Positions 1-10,370 of a stretch of 64,000 nt of DNA are shown here, in pieces. The position numbers and the translations under genes were made by a program. The notes under the pieces were generated by a model. The model worked only from the letters and a program-made list of their open reading frames with translations, was not told the origin of the DNA and made no database searches. Each line of letters opens with the position of its first letter. The first letter of the stretch is position 1. This DNA is from SAR116 cluster bacterium AG-321-K23 (lineage in GTDB: Bacteria > Pseudomonadota > Alphaproteobacteria > Puniceispirillales > Marisalimonadaceae): positions 59,329 to 123,328 of the forward strand of contig QBXO01000002.1 in the NCBI GenBank assembly GCA_003284565.1, read 5' to 3'.

Positions 1-459
1 GGATTAGAAAATTCATTTGAAATTGCTAGTTGCTCTAAGAGAATAGATGCTCTTTTTTTTGGTGGTGTCGATATGTCTGCAGAATTAAGATGTGCAAACA
101 AATGGGAACCACTTCTATATGCAAGATCAAGAATAGTACATGCTGCTGCCTCTGCAGGAATTGATGCAATTGACGTTCCATACTTAGATTTAGAAGACAT
201 TGAAGGTATGAAAAGAGAAGCAATTAAAGCAAAAGAGCTTGGTTTTAGTGGTAAAGGATCAATCCATCCCAAACAAATTCCTATTATAAATCAAGTATTT
301 ACACCTTCAAAAGATATTATTGAAAGAGCAAAGAAAATCACCTCAACATTTGAGGCTGCTAACACAGGATTAGTTGTTATAGACGGAAAATTAATTGAAA
401 AACCAGTACTTAGAGAAATGTATAGAATTTTATCTATAGCTGAAAAAATTAAGATTTAA
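1..459 (+). CDS. HpcH/HpaI aldolase / CitE-like citrate lyase beta subunit family protein (5' truncated by window edge)
   Basis: Frame open from base 1; motifs DALFFGGVDMSAELR and GFSGKGSIHPKQIPIIN typical of CitE/L-malyl-CoA lyase family C-terminus. Confidence 0.85.
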   Translation, partial: GLENSFEIASCSKRIDALFFGGVDMSAELRCANKWEPLLYARSRIVHAAASAGIDAIDVPYLDLEDIEGMKREAIKAKELGFSGKGSIHPKQIPIINQVFTPSKDIIERAKKITSTFEAANTGLVVIDGKLIEKPVLREMYRILSIAEKIKI

Positions 460-1187
460 GTTAATAACAGCCTTAAAGCCAAAGCAATTAATATTACCTG
501 AAAAATATAGAAAAAAAATTTATTACTAATCTTATCTAATAAGTATTGCCCAATTCTACTACCCAAAAGTGTGGCAGGTATCATTAATAAAAAAGTGTCT
601 ATATATTCAATAAATGTAAAACCAATTAGAGAAAAACCAACAATTTTTGTAAAGTTTCCAACAAAGCCAAAATAACCTAATGTTCCAACTATAGATTTTT
701 TTTCATTTAAACTATGCTTAATGATTACTGCTAACAAAGGTGCTATTACACCAACTAAGATATTCAAAATTCCTGTTAAAAATCCTATAAGATAATACCA
801 ATTAGAAGAAATTGTAATTTTTCTGATAGATTTTAAATTTTGTAAAACTAGCGCGATTATAATAAACAATCCAATAAGATTTTTTATATCATCAGCATCA
901 ACATTACGAAATATTTCGAGACCTATATAAACTCCTAAAGGTATCAATAATGAAAATTTTAAAATTATCGTCCATTTAACAAATTTCCTTAATAGCCAGA
1001 CTCTTGCAATATTAGACGATAACTGAATTACACCATGTACTGGTATAGCCTCAGAGGGGTTCATGAATTGTAACATTGATGCTAATAGGACAGTTCCACC
1101 ACCAGCTCCAGCAATGGAGGTCATCATGGCAGTAAAAAAAGAAAGTAAGGTTAAGACTGTATTTTCAAAAATAGATAACTCAAGCAT
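456..1187 (-). CDS. TSUP family (TauE/SafE) membrane transporter
   Basis: 243 aa multi-TM protein; GAGGGTVLLASML and GFLTGILNILVGVIAPLL repeats typical of TauE/SafE. Confidence 0.75.
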   Translation of the reverse strand: MLELSIFENTVLTLLSFFTAMMTSIAGAGGGTVLLASMLQFMNPSEAIPVHGVIQLSSNIARVWLLRKFVKWTIILKFSLLIPLGVYIGLEIFRNVDADDIKNLIGLFIIIALVLQNLKSIRKITISSNWYYLIGFLTGILNILVGVIAPLLAVIIKHSLNEKKSIVGTLGYFGFVGNFTKIVGFSLIGFTFIEYIDTFLLMIPATLLGSRIGQYLLDKISNKFFFYIFQVILIALALRLLLT

Positions 1188-1282
1188 TGTTTAATTCAAA
1201 ATTTTTTGGTGTTATAATAATGTACTTTGTAAATCTTTTTTCAAATTAAATGAATATGTTTCTCAGATAGGATTATCTTAAA

Positions 1283-1522
1283 TTGAGTAAAAATAATGTA
1301 ATTTTTTCAGTAAATAATGAAGAAGGTAATTTATGTATGGACCTTTTTGTTAGAAAAAATAAAACCTTTGGCTTTGAAGAATATAGAAAAGATCCAGAAA
1401 ATATAATGGGTTGGTATAAGATAGGTAATTATAGTGGTAAAATTTTTAATACTAAAGAAGAGGCATACAAAAATGCATGTATAAAAATAAAGTGGTTAAA
1501 AAAAAGAAATGAAGATTGTTAG
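1283..1522 (+). CDS. hypothetical protein (79 aa)
   Basis: ORF with TTG start; 3' end overlaps the following CDS start by 14 nt, suggesting translational coupling. Confidence 0.5.
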   Translation: MSKNNVIFSVNNEEGNLCMDLFVRKNKTFGFEEYRKDPENIMGWYKIGNYSGKIFNTKEEAYKNACIKIKWLKKRNEDC

Positions 1523-2408
1523 CCTTTTTCCGGCTGGATCAGAAATAATTTGTGAAATGGGATTGTCAGAAAATCTTATTGCAGTAAGTCACGAATGTGA
1601 TTACCCGGCATTATTGAAAAAAAAAATTCAAGTAACTAGCAGTATAATCCCCAAAAGTACAGATCAGATTTTAATTGACAAATTAGTAAAAAATGCAATC
1701 CAAGATAATTTGCCAATATATCAAATTAACAATGATAAAATATTAGATATAAATCCAGATTTAATAATAACCCAAGGCTTATGTGAAGTATGTTCAATAT
1801 CTGAAAATGTAGTGCAGGCCACATTAAAAAATAATTTATGTACTTTAACAAATAAGACTAAGGTTATTTCGATGAATGCAACTACATTTGATGAAATCTG
1901 TGCTGAAATCATCATGATTGGTCAAGAAGTAGATAAATTAAATATTGCAAAAGCCATAGTTGAAGCAGCCTTTAAAAAGAAAAATAATCTAAGTAAAAAA
2001 ATAACAAATAAAAAAATTTTACTTCTTGAATGGATTAATCCGTATTTTACCCCCGGTCATTGGATACCAGAACAAATAGAAATGGCCGGTTTTGTATCGT
2101 GCATTGGTAAAAAAGGTGAAAAATCAAAGGAATTGAATTTTGAAAAAATTATTGAAATGGATCCAGATTATATTGGTCTAATCTGTTGTGGATATAATCT
2201 TGAGGAAAATAGGCTATTCGCAAATCAGTTATATGAGGATTCAAGAATTAATCATTTAGATGCAATTAGAAATGAAAGAGTTTTTGCTTTTGATTCTAAT
2301 TCATATTTTAGTAGACCATCTCTTAGAATTTTAGAAGGCGTTGAACAACTTAAAGAGGCTTTTTTGTACAATAATGAAATTTATCAATGTAGAAGGTCTA
2401 CCTACTGA
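1509..2408 (+). CDS. BtuF/FepB-like periplasmic-binding-fold protein (cobalamin/Fe-chelate binding family)
   Basis: MKIVSLFPAGSEIICEMGL start, NPDLIITQGLCEVC, GHWIPEQIEMAG motifs of the cobalamin-binding-protein family; no signal peptide obvious. Confidence 0.75.
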   Translation: MKIVSLFPAGSEIICEMGLSENLIAVSHECDYPALLKKKIQVTSSIIPKSTDQILIDKLVKNAIQDNLPIYQINNDKILDINPDLIITQGLCEVCSISENVVQATLKNNLCTLTNKTKVISMNATTFDEICAEIIMIGQEVDKLNIAKAIVEAAFKKKNNLSKKITNKKILLLEWINPYFTPGHWIPEQIEMAGFVSCIGKKGEKSKELNFEKIIEMDPDYIGLICCGYNLEENRLFANQLYEDSRINHLDAIRNERVFAFDSNSYFSRPSLRILEGVEQLKEAFLYNNEIYQCRRSTY

Positions 2409-3196
2409 TAAATTATCGGAAATTCTTCACCAATAAGTTTGTCACCAGTTTTGAGTTTAATATTTTCGAAGGGTGGTGATCCTTTTCCTCCTCTATCAAC
2501 AAAGAAAGCATCATCTCCCACTACTCTCGCTGAAAAGATTCTCCTTCTATTCAACTTATTTACGTTTTCTGACGCACCATGTAGTGTACGGAAATCAAAG
2601 GCGATTGCGTCACCTGCCTTTATTTCCCAACTTAATATTTTGTAATCATTCCTGTTTGCATTAATGTCAGGCACTTCAATTGAATTATCATTTTCATATA
2701 AATCATTTCCGTTAAATCTTTTAGGTTTATGAAGAATGTTTGATAAATGAGAACCGGAAATACATTCTAAACATCCTTCTTTTGAAATATCGTCTAATGC
2801 TATCCAAAAACTTACAGATTGTTTTCCATCTACACAATAATAAGGTTTATCTTGGTGCCATGGAGTTTTTATGGATGAACCAGGTTCTTTTACTAGAACA
2901 TGGTCATGGAAAAATCTTGAACTTTTTGAATTCATTAAAAGTGATGCATAATATCCTAATTTAGAATTGAATATAAAATCGTTGAATTCAGGTATTCTGT
3001 TCCAATTGACTAAATCTTGGAAAAATGGAGCCGTTCCATCTTCAGGCACATATGATCTTTCACGAACGCTTGGATTGGCAATTAATTTATCAACACCTAC
3101 TCTTAATTTATCAATCCAATCACAAAAAATACCTTTGCATAATATCGCACCATCATTTGCAAAGTTTTTAATATCTTCATTATCTATATATTCCAT
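2402..3196 (-). CDS. phytanoyl-CoA dioxygenase (PhyH) family protein
   Basis: TPWHQDKPYY metal motif, FWIALDDISKEGCLECISGSH. Confidence 0.85.
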   Translation of the reverse strand: MEYIDNEDIKNFANDGAILCKGIFCDWIDKLRVGVDKLIANPSVRERSYVPEDGTAPFFQDLVNWNRIPEFNDFIFNSKLGYYASLLMNSKSSRFFHDHVLVKEPGSSIKTPWHQDKPYYCVDGKQSVSFWIALDDISKEGCLECISGSHLSNILHKPKRFNGNDLYENDNSIEVPDINANRNDYKILSWEIKAGDAIAFDFRTLHGASENVNKLNRRRIFSARVVGDDAFFVDRGGKGSPPFENIKLKTGDKLIGEEFPIIYQ

Positions 3197-3842
3197 CCCA
3201 TTCCTTTACTGGTTCTAATTTTCCATCTTTACCTAATTTAGGTCTATTTTTGGTAAAGGTATTTTCCAATCCAACCACTCCATAGTCCATATATCCTAAT
3301 CTTACTAAAGGTCTAGCTGCAGAAGCATTAAATAACCCATCTTTAATAAATTTATCATTTATATAAATCCCAACAACTTGACCAAATATAACATAATTTC
3401 CTTTACCAGTTTTTCTATCAACGTTAGGTAAATCTATCGTTTTCCAATGAGTGCACTCAAGGGCAGCCGCAGCTTCAGAAACAAATGGCGCAGAAACAAA
3501 TTTACCAATTTGAGGTTTTAGACCAGCTAGTTCAAATTCATCAATTTCAGATCCTGCAGGCACGGAGCTACCATTCATATGGTCAAATAAATCTTCAGTT
3601 GCCAAGGAAACTGTAAAATCTCCAGTTTCTTCAATATTTTTAACTGAATCTTTTATATCCACTGAAGAAAACATTACAAAGTGAGGTCTATCAGCAATTG
3701 CATTGAAATAACTATAAGGTGCCAAATTATAAACACCCATCTTTGAACGGCTTCCAATCCATCCTATTGGTCTAGGAGCTACTATTGCTTTAAAAGGATC
3801 GTGAGGAAGATTATGTTCGTTTTTAATTGTATCGTAGTGCAT
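3180..3842 (-). CDS. flavin reductase family protein (FMN-binding split barrel)
   Basis: IVAPRPIGWIGS...NLAPYSYFNAIADRPHFVMFS signature. Confidence 0.85.
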   Translation of the reverse strand: MHYDTIKNEHNLPHDPFKAIVAPRPIGWIGSRSKMGVYNLAPYSYFNAIADRPHFVMFSSVDIKDSVKNIEETGDFTVSLATEDLFDHMNGSSVPAGSEIDEFELAGLKPQIGKFVSAPFVSEAAAALECTHWKTIDLPNVDRKTGKGNYVIFGQVVGIYINDKFIKDGLFNASAARPLVRLGYMDYGVVGLENTFTKNRPKLGKDGKLEPVKEWDGIYR

Positions 3843-3923
3843 TTATGTTTCCAATAAAATTAAGATGGTTACATTTAAAATAAACATTATAAATTAAAAG
3901 TATAGAATAATTTATTATAACAA

Positions 3924-4823
3924 ATGAAGTGTGAAATCATGATTTATAGAGAAATACAGAATATTGGATTTATTGGTTTAGGCGTAATGGGAAGCCCTAT
4001 GTGTAAAAATTTAATTAAAAATAAAAACTGGAATATCCTCGTTCATGATTTAGACAGAGTTAAAGAAAAAGACCTACAAAACCAAGGTGCCTCTATAGCT
4101 AAAAACCAAGAAGAGGTGTTTAATAATTCAGACATGGTTATAACATGTTTACCTGGAGGAGACTTTGTAAGAGATCTTTATTTTGGAGATAAACAACTAG
4201 TTTCTAAGTTAGCATCAAAAAAATTAATTGTAGATATGTCTACCTCTCAACCAGACCTCATGATCGAACTAAATAAACATATTATAAATAAAGGATCATA
4301 CTTTGCTGATGCTCCTATTGCTAGAACTAGACAAGCCGCAAAAGATGGTACACTTGCGATAATGGTTGGCTCAGATAAAATTGTTTATGAAAAAATACTA
4401 CCAGTTTTAGAATATATGGGAAAAGATATTATGTATTGTGGTCAGGTAGGAACTGGGCAGATGACAAAAATTTTAAATAATATGATACTGTTTGAAACAG
4501 TTGTTGCATTATCCGAAGCTGCAAACATTGCTGAAAAATATGATATTAATGTAAAAGACTTATTTAAAAATATTTCAAAATGTTCTGGTGATAGTTTTGC
4601 ATTAAGAAACCACGGACTTAAAAGTATTGCAGAAGATTATTACCCCACTCCAGCGTTCTCTTCAGAATATGCACTTAAAGATCTATCTTATGCATTGGAT
4701 TTAGGTAAGACACATAAATTAAATTTACCTGGAGCAAATTCTGCAAAAAAACTTCTTGAAGCATCAATAAAGAATGGTGATAAAGATTTGTATTTTCCTG
4801 TTATTAAAAAACATTTAAGTTAA
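3924..4823 (+). CDS. NAD(P)-dependent oxidoreductase, 3-hydroxyisobutyrate dehydrogenase family
   Basis: IGFIGLGVMGSPMCKNL Rossmann motif; GQVGTGQMTKILNNM catalytic-Lys region. Confidence 0.88.
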   Translation: MKCEIMIYREIQNIGFIGLGVMGSPMCKNLIKNKNWNILVHDLDRVKEKDLQNQGASIAKNQEEVFNNSDMVITCLPGGDFVRDLYFGDKQLVSKLASKKLIVDMSTSQPDLMIELNKHIINKGSYFADAPIARTRQAAKDGTLAIMVGSDKIVYEKILPVLEYMGKDIMYCGQVGTGQMTKILNNMILFETVVALSEAANIAEKYDINVKDLFKNISKCSGDSFALRNHGLKSIAEDYYPTPAFSSEYALKDLSYALDLGKTHKLNLPGANSAKKLLEASIKNGDKDLYFPVIKKHLS

Positions 4824-5564
4824 TTATCCTCTTCCAACAAATGGCATTTTATTCGCCATTACAGTCATGTTTAAGACGTTTACATTTACTGGCAAATTTG
4901 CCATGTACAAGACAGCATTTGCAATATGAATTGAATCAATAACAGGTTCAGCTTCCATTTTACCTGTAGCTTGTGGAACTCCCTCTTTCATTCTTTCAGT
5001 CATAGGAGTTTCTGCATTACCAATATCAATTTGACTACAAGCTATGTCATATTTTCTTCCGTCTAAGGAAATAGTTTTTGTTATACCTGTTACTGCGTGT
5101 TTAGTAGCTGTGTAAGGAATAGAACCTGGTCGAGGAGTAACAGATGAAACACTTCCATTATTAATAATTCTTCCACCTTGTGGTGATTGTTTTCTCATTA
5201 AAGCAAATGCATATTTTGCGCAAAGAAAAATACCATTTAGATTTATATCTACTACACTTTTCCAATTTTCAAATGGCATTTCATCAATTGATTGTGGAGG
5301 TACCCCAATACCTGCATTGTTGAATAAAACGTCAATTCTGCCATGATTTGTTTCTAATATCTTGAAAGCATTTTCGACTGCAAGTGGATCACTTACGTCA
5401 CATTGTAATATCTCGGTGTGACCAGAGCACATTTTTTGAGTTTCTACTAATTTTTCTTTTCTTCTACCTATAAGATATACAAAAATACCTTCTTTAGACA
5501 AAACTTCTGATACTCTTCTTCCAACACCAGTCCCTGCTCCAGTAACCATTGCAATTTTTGACAT
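4824..5564 (-). CDS. SDR family oxidoreductase
   Basis: TGAGTGVGRR, NNAGIG, YTATKHAVTG. Confidence 0.9.
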   Translation of the reverse strand: MSKIAMVTGAGTGVGRRVSEVLSKEGIFVYLIGRRKEKLVETQKMCSGHTEILQCDVSDPLAVENAFKILETNHGRIDVLFNNAGIGVPPQSIDEMPFENWKSVVDINLNGIFLCAKYAFALMRKQSPQGGRIINNGSVSSVTPRPGSIPYTATKHAVTGITKTISLDGRKYDIACSQIDIGNAETPMTERMKEGVPQATGKMEAEPVIDSIHIANAVLYMANLPVNVNVLNMTVMANKMPFVGRG

Positions 5565-5660
5565 TTCTTCCCCTTAATTTTAGATTAGAAATTTTAACTA
5601 CATAAATTAGTACTTATGTTATAGGATTAAATCAATAAATAATAGTTTACCAAAAAAAGT

Positions 5661-7034
5661 TTGGAATACACGATGCAAAATAAGGTATTTATAGGTTGTG
5701 GAGCAGGGTTTTCAGGTGATAGGTTTGATGCATCAATACCTATTGTAAAAGAATTTAAAGATATTAATGAACCTAGATACTTGATGTTTGAGGTTCTTGC
5801 AGAAAGAACTCTTGCCATAGCTCAACAATATAGACTGAAAAATCCAGAAGAAGGATATTCCCCTTTTTTAGACTCCTACATAACTCCAATTATAGATGAT
5901 TGTCTTGAAAATAATATTAAAATTATTTCAAACATTGGTGCTGCAAACCCCCTTGGGGCTGCTAAAAGAATACTCAAAATTGCAAAGGAGCAAAAAATAA
6001 GAAAGCCTAAAATTGGAGTTGTTGTTGGTGACGATCTGTTACATTACATGTCTAATGATGAAATATTAGAAAGTCCAACCATGGAAGGGTTAGATTTTTC
6101 CAATAACCAAATTACTGCTGCTAATGTATACTTAGGCGCAAAACCAATAGCTAATGCCCTTGAAAAAGGCGCTGACATAGTCATTGTTGGCAGAACTGTT
6201 GATAGTGCTTTAGCACTAGGACCACTTATTTACGAATATAAGTGGAAGAATGAAGATTTAGACTTACTAGGTTCAGGAACAATTTGTGGACATCTTCTAG
6301 AGTGCGGAGCTCAAGTAACGGGAGCTTACTTTGCCGATCCTGGATTTAAAGATGTTCCTAATCTTGCTAAAGTAGGCTTTCCAATAGCTGAATTTCATGA
6401 AGATGGGTCTTTTGTAATTACTAAACCAAAAGATACTGGTGGATTAGTAAGCAAAGCAACAATAACTGAACAATTATTATATGAGACACACGACCCCTCA
6501 AATTACCTAGTTCCTGATGTAACAGCTGATATGTCCCAGTTGATACTAGAAAATTGTGGTGAAAACAGAATTCTTGTTAAAGGCGGTAAAGGTAAAAAAG
6601 CCCCGCAAAGACTGAAAGCTACTATTTGCTGTGATAACGGTTATATGGGAGAAGCAGAAATAAGTTACGCTGGACCGAATGCATTAGCCAGAGCAAAACT
6701 TGCAGGTGAAGTAATTAGCGAAAGAATTCAAATTCTTGGACTTCAAGGTCAATTAAGAGTTGAAATTATTGGTGCTGGATCTGTTCACTTTTCTATGGAT
6801 GAAACCTCATCTTACGAGTTACCTGATGATGGAGATTACAGAGTAAGAACTTCGGCAATTTATCCAAAAAGATATCAAGCTCAGCAAATGGTTGATGAGG
6901 TAATGTCTCTTTATTGTTGTGGACCTGCAGCTGGTGGAGGTGGCCGTGGATATGTTACACCTCAATCTTCAACGGCATCTATATTAGTTAGTAGAGAAGT
7001 TGTTAGTCCCAATGTTCAAATTAAGATTTTATGA
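5661..7034 (+). CDS. AtuA-like acyclic terpene utilisation family protein (DUF1446)
   Basis: GCGAGFSGDRFDASIPIV, NIGAANPLGAA, IVGRTVDSALALGPLIYEY; ATG at 5673 is an alternative start. Confidence 0.85.
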   Translation: MEYTMQNKVFIGCGAGFSGDRFDASIPIVKEFKDINEPRYLMFEVLAERTLAIAQQYRLKNPEEGYSPFLDSYITPIIDDCLENNIKIISNIGAANPLGAAKRILKIAKEQKIRKPKIGVVVGDDLLHYMSNDEILESPTMEGLDFSNNQITAANVYLGAKPIANALEKGADIVIVGRTVDSALALGPLIYEYKWKNEDLDLLGSGTICGHLLECGAQVTGAYFADPGFKDVPNLAKVGFPIAEFHEDGSFVITKPKDTGGLVSKATITEQLLYETHDPSNYLVPDVTADMSQLILENCGENRILVKGGKGKKAPQRLKATICCDNGYMGEAEISYAGPNALARAKLAGEVISERIQILGLQGQLRVEIIGAGSVHFSMDETSSYELPDDGDYRVRTSAIYPKRYQAQQMVDEVMSLYCCGPAAGGGGRGYVTPQSSTASILVSREVVSPNVQIKIL

Positions 7035-7053
7035 TAATTAAGCTGAAATATTT

Positions 7054-7428
7054 ATGATTACATTAAATTTACCTGTACATTCGATCGCACATGCTAGAGC
7101 TGGAGATAAGGGTGATGTGTCTAACATATCTCTAATAGCTTATTTAGATAGTGGATGGCCAATTATTGAAGAATTAGCAACTAAAGAAAAAGTTTTTGAA
7201 ATTTTTAAACATATGGGCGCAACAAAAGTAGACAGGTATGAATTACCAAATTTAAAGGCACTTAATTTTGTTATACACAGTGCTCTTGGAGGAGGAGTTA
7301 ATAGTTCATTAAGACTTGATAGACACGGAAAAACTTTATCCTCTCACCTACTTCATGAGCTAATTATACCTATAAATAGAGAATTATTACCTGCTAACTC
7401 ACCGTATCTTAATAAATTTAAGGATTAA
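7054..7428 (+). CDS. AtuA-like ferredoxin-fold domain protein
   Basis: SIAHARAGDKGDVSNISLIAY motif, found as AtuA C-terminal domain or separate subunit. Confidence 0.75.
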   Translation: MITLNLPVHSIAHARAGDKGDVSNISLIAYLDSGWPIIEELATKEKVFEIFKHMGATKVDRYELPNLKALNFVIHSALGGGVNSSLRLDRHGKTLSSHLLHELIIPINRELLPANSPYLNKFKD

Positions 7429-7432
7429 AATA

Positions 7433-9097
7433 ATGAAAGAAGCTGGATCACTTCTAGTTGAAATATTAGAAAATCAAAAAGTAGATAGAGTTTTTTGTGT
7501 TCCTGGAGAGAGTTATTTATCAGTTATGAATGGCCTTCAAGAAACTTCAATTGAGACTGTACTTTGTAAACATGAAGGTGCTGCGTCCATAATGGCTGAA
7601 GCAGATGGGAAACTTACAGGAAGACCTGGTATTGCGTTTGTTACAAGAGGACCTGGAGCTACTAATGCAGCTTCAGGGATACATATTGCACAACAAGATA
7701 GCACTCCCATGATTCTTTTCGTAGGACAAATTGGTAGAGAAATGTATGGAAGAGATGCTTTTCAAGAAGTTGATTACCAACAATTTTTTGGCGGAATGGC
7801 AAAGCTAGTTGTTGAAGTACAACAGGCTGATAGATTACCAGAAATTGTTTCACGTGCTTATCACACAGCAATGTCTGGAAGACCTGGACCAGTAATAATA
7901 GCATTGCCTGAAAATATGCTCACTGAAACAACTAATAGCAAACCTGTTAATTATATTAATAATTCATCATCAGCACCATCAACAAATGACTTAGCTCAAT
8001 TTATTGAAGAAATAAAATCTGCTGAAAATCCAATCCTTATTTTAGGTGGATCTGTATGGTCAAATGAAGCTGCAGAAGATTTAGAATCTATATCAGAAAT
8101 GCTTGGATTAACAATTTTAACCTCACATAGAAGACAAAGCTTTTATAATAATCTTCATGATAATTATGGAGGTGATTTAGGTTTAGGTGTTAATCCAAAA
8201 CTTATTGAACGAATAAATAAATCCGATTATTTAGTTTTATTAGGCGGAAGATTAAGTGAAAATCCATCTCAAGGTTTTTCGCTTTTGGGAATACCTGAAC
8301 ATGATCAAAAATTTATTCATATTCACCCAGGACCGGAAGAAATAGGAAGAATTTATAAACCTCATCTTGGTATTACTTGTAGTCCAATATTTTTTGTACA
8401 AGCGCTTAATAACGCACTTAAGGGATTAAATACAAAGCCATCATCTAAAAATCAAATAATAAAAAACGAAGCCCATGAAGAATATTTAGAATGGGGTAAT
8501 ATGCCACTAGAAGCACCAAACTCAGGTGTTGATCTTACTTCTGCATTTAGGAGTTTAAGAGAAGATTTAGACTCTAATACTATTATTACTAATGGAGCTG
8601 GGAATTATGCTGTTTGGGGCCATAGGTTATTTCGATTTACCCAATTTAGAACACAACTAGCCCCAATTTCAGGGTCAATGGGATACGGATTACCCGCCGC
8701 AATAGCGGCAAAATTAAGAAATCCTGCTAAAACAGTAATAGCACTTGCAGGTGATGGCTGTTTTCAGATGACTGAAAATGAGTTTGCAACAGCAGTGCAA
8801 TATAATGTAGGGGTAATTGTATTTGTAGTAGACAACGAGATGTATGGTACAATTAGAATGCATCAGCATAAAAGTTATAAAGGGAAATATAAACATACTG
8901 GTTTGGTAAATCCTGACTTTAATAAACTTGCTGTGGCTATGGGGGGAAAAGGATTTACTGTTGAAAAAACTGAAGATTTTATGAAATTATTCTATGAAGC
9001 AAAAGCATGGGCAGACAAAAATAATTTACCAACGCTATTACATATAAAAACTGGTTCTGAAATGGTTCTTCCAGGAAAAAGATTTAGTTCATTATAG
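7433..9097 (+). CDS. thiamine-pyrophosphate-dependent enzyme (acetolactate synthase/2-oxoacid decarboxylase-like)
   Basis: GxGATNAASGIHIA, ALAGDGCFQMTENEFATAVQYNVGVIVFVVDNEMYGTIR TPP motif. Confidence 0.88.
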   Translation: MKEAGSLLVEILENQKVDRVFCVPGESYLSVMNGLQETSIETVLCKHEGAASIMAEADGKLTGRPGIAFVTRGPGATNAASGIHIAQQDSTPMILFVGQIGREMYGRDAFQEVDYQQFFGGMAKLVVEVQQADRLPEIVSRAYHTAMSGRPGPVIIALPENMLTETTNSKPVNYINNSSSAPSTNDLAQFIEEIKSAENPILILGGSVWSNEAAEDLESISEMLGLTILTSHRRQSFYNNLHDNYGGDLGLGVNPKLIERINKSDYLVLLGGRLSENPSQGFSLLGIPEHDQKFIHIHPGPEEIGRIYKPHLGITCSPIFFVQALNNALKGLNTKPSSKNQIIKNEAHEEYLEWGNMPLEAPNSGVDLTSAFRSLREDLDSNTIITNGAGNYAVWGHRLFRFTQFRTQLAPISGSMGYGLPAAIAAKLRNPAKTVIALAGDGCFQMTENEFATAVQYNVGVIVFVVDNEMYGTIRMHQHKSYKGKYKHTGLVNPDFNKLAVAMGGKGFTVEKTEDFMKLFYEAKAWADKNNLPTLLHIKTGSEMVLPGKRFSSL

Positions 9098-10282
9098 TGC
9101 TATCTTAAAATTATTTAAGCTAAAATCATCTTCTAAAACAACTTCTTCAAATTTTAACTCTTTAATATTTCTAGCACAAACTTGTTCCATAACATTTGAA
9201 AGTTCATCCTTTAAAATATCATGAACATGATTTGCACCTTTATCACCTAACGCTGCAAGCCCAATTATAAATGGTCTACCAGTCATAATAAAATCTGCTC
9301 CTAGCATTAAACCCTTACAAATATCTTGCCCTGAGTAAAAACCTGAATCAATTATAATAGGAAATTTTGGTCCCAATTTTTTTCGAATTTCAGGAAGAAT
9401 TTGCAGAGGACTTGGTGCAATATCTATTTGACGACCTCCATGGTTAGACAAATAAATTGCATCGACAATCTTTGAAGCTTTAATTGCATCAGTTACATGC
9501 ATTAATCCTTTTAAAATAATAGGACCATTCCATATATCTCTAACTTCTTTAAGATATTCCCAGTCCAAATAGCGTTGCATTTGACTTCCAGCAAAACCTG
9601 CTTTGGATTTAGCGTTACCATGCCAAGTACCATCGCTGTATTGATCCATAGTTCCAAATGCAGGAATCCCATTTAGAAGTGTTTTGATTGACCATACAGG
9701 ACAGATTGCTGCTTGAAAAAAAGTTCGAATATTTGTTTTTGGTGGAACAGAAACACCAGCCATTCTTAATCTTTCTCTTCTACTAGAAGCAGGTATATCT
9801 GCTGTAATAATAAGAGTTTTAAATCCTGAATTTTTAGCTCTCTTTAATAGATCATTCCTTATTGCTTTATCAGCTGGGGGGTATAACTGAAACCAACCAG
9901 TTCCTTTTAAATGTTTGCCAACCTCCTCTACAGATGCACATGCAACAGTTGATAAAGAATAAGGAATATTATTTTTAACTGACATTTTTGCCAATGATAC
10001 TTCTGCACCAGGCCACATAAGGCTTGTCATTCCAACCGGAGCCATTCCAAAAGGTGCATCATACTCAAAATCAAATAATTTTGTTTTCAAATTTGGCTCA
10101 ACTGTGCCTTTTAAGTACTTGGGAATTAAAAATATTTTGTTAAAAACTTTTCTATTATTTTCTAGGGCTTCGTCATAACCAGTACCCGCAAATAAATATT
10201 CAGAAGCAAAATGAGGTATCCTTCTTTTCGCTAAATTAACCATATCAGAAACTCTTGGATATTTATCAACTAAACCAGACAA
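9092..10282 (-). CDS. FMN-dependent alpha-hydroxy acid oxidase/dehydrogenase (LldD/MdlB-like)
   Basis: YLSNHGGRQIDIAPSPLQILPEI, PIIIDSGFYSGQDICKGLMLGADFIMTGRP. Confidence 0.9.
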   Translation of the reverse strand: MSGLVDKYPRVSDMVNLAKRRIPHFASEYLFAGTGYDEALENNRKVFNKIFLIPKYLKGTVEPNLKTKLFDFEYDAPFGMAPVGMTSLMWPGAEVSLAKMSVKNNIPYSLSTVACASVEEVGKHLKGTGWFQLYPPADKAIRNDLLKRAKNSGFKTLIITADIPASSRRERLRMAGVSVPPKTNIRTFFQAAICPVWSIKTLLNGIPAFGTMDQYSDGTWHGNAKSKAGFAGSQMQRYLDWEYLKEVRDIWNGPIILKGLMHVTDAIKASKIVDAIYLSNHGGRQIDIAPSPLQILPEIRKKLGPKFPIIIDSGFYSGQDICKGLMLGADFIMTGRPFIIGLAALGDKGANHVHDILKDELSNVMEQVCARNIKELKFEEVVLEDDFSLNNFKIAL

Positions 10283-10370
10283 AACCTACTCCACAAAATT
10301 ATTAGTATTTTTTTAATTTAACATGTTATGAATAAATAATTAATAAAATAAATAAGTTAATGAGAAAAAA

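Noticed and set aside
35-223. Antisense ORF 35-223 (-) and other short antisense or shifted ORFs (e.g. 1721-1915, 2439-2645, 2473-2664, 2740-2964, 2967-3218, 7662-7904, 8714-8896, 10667-10945, 12668-12946, 16284-16517, 16897-17220, 24727-25047, 37285-37635, 38552-38951, 39443-39673, 50675-50971, 54564-54878, 57028-57459, 62253-62507)
   Set aside because: All lie within well-supported genes on another frame or strand and show no recognisable domain
7433-9097. Housekeeping acetolactate synthase large subunit (ilvB)
   Set aside because: No small subunit IlvN/IlvH nearby and placement in an AtuA cluster; only a generic TPP-enzyme call is supportable
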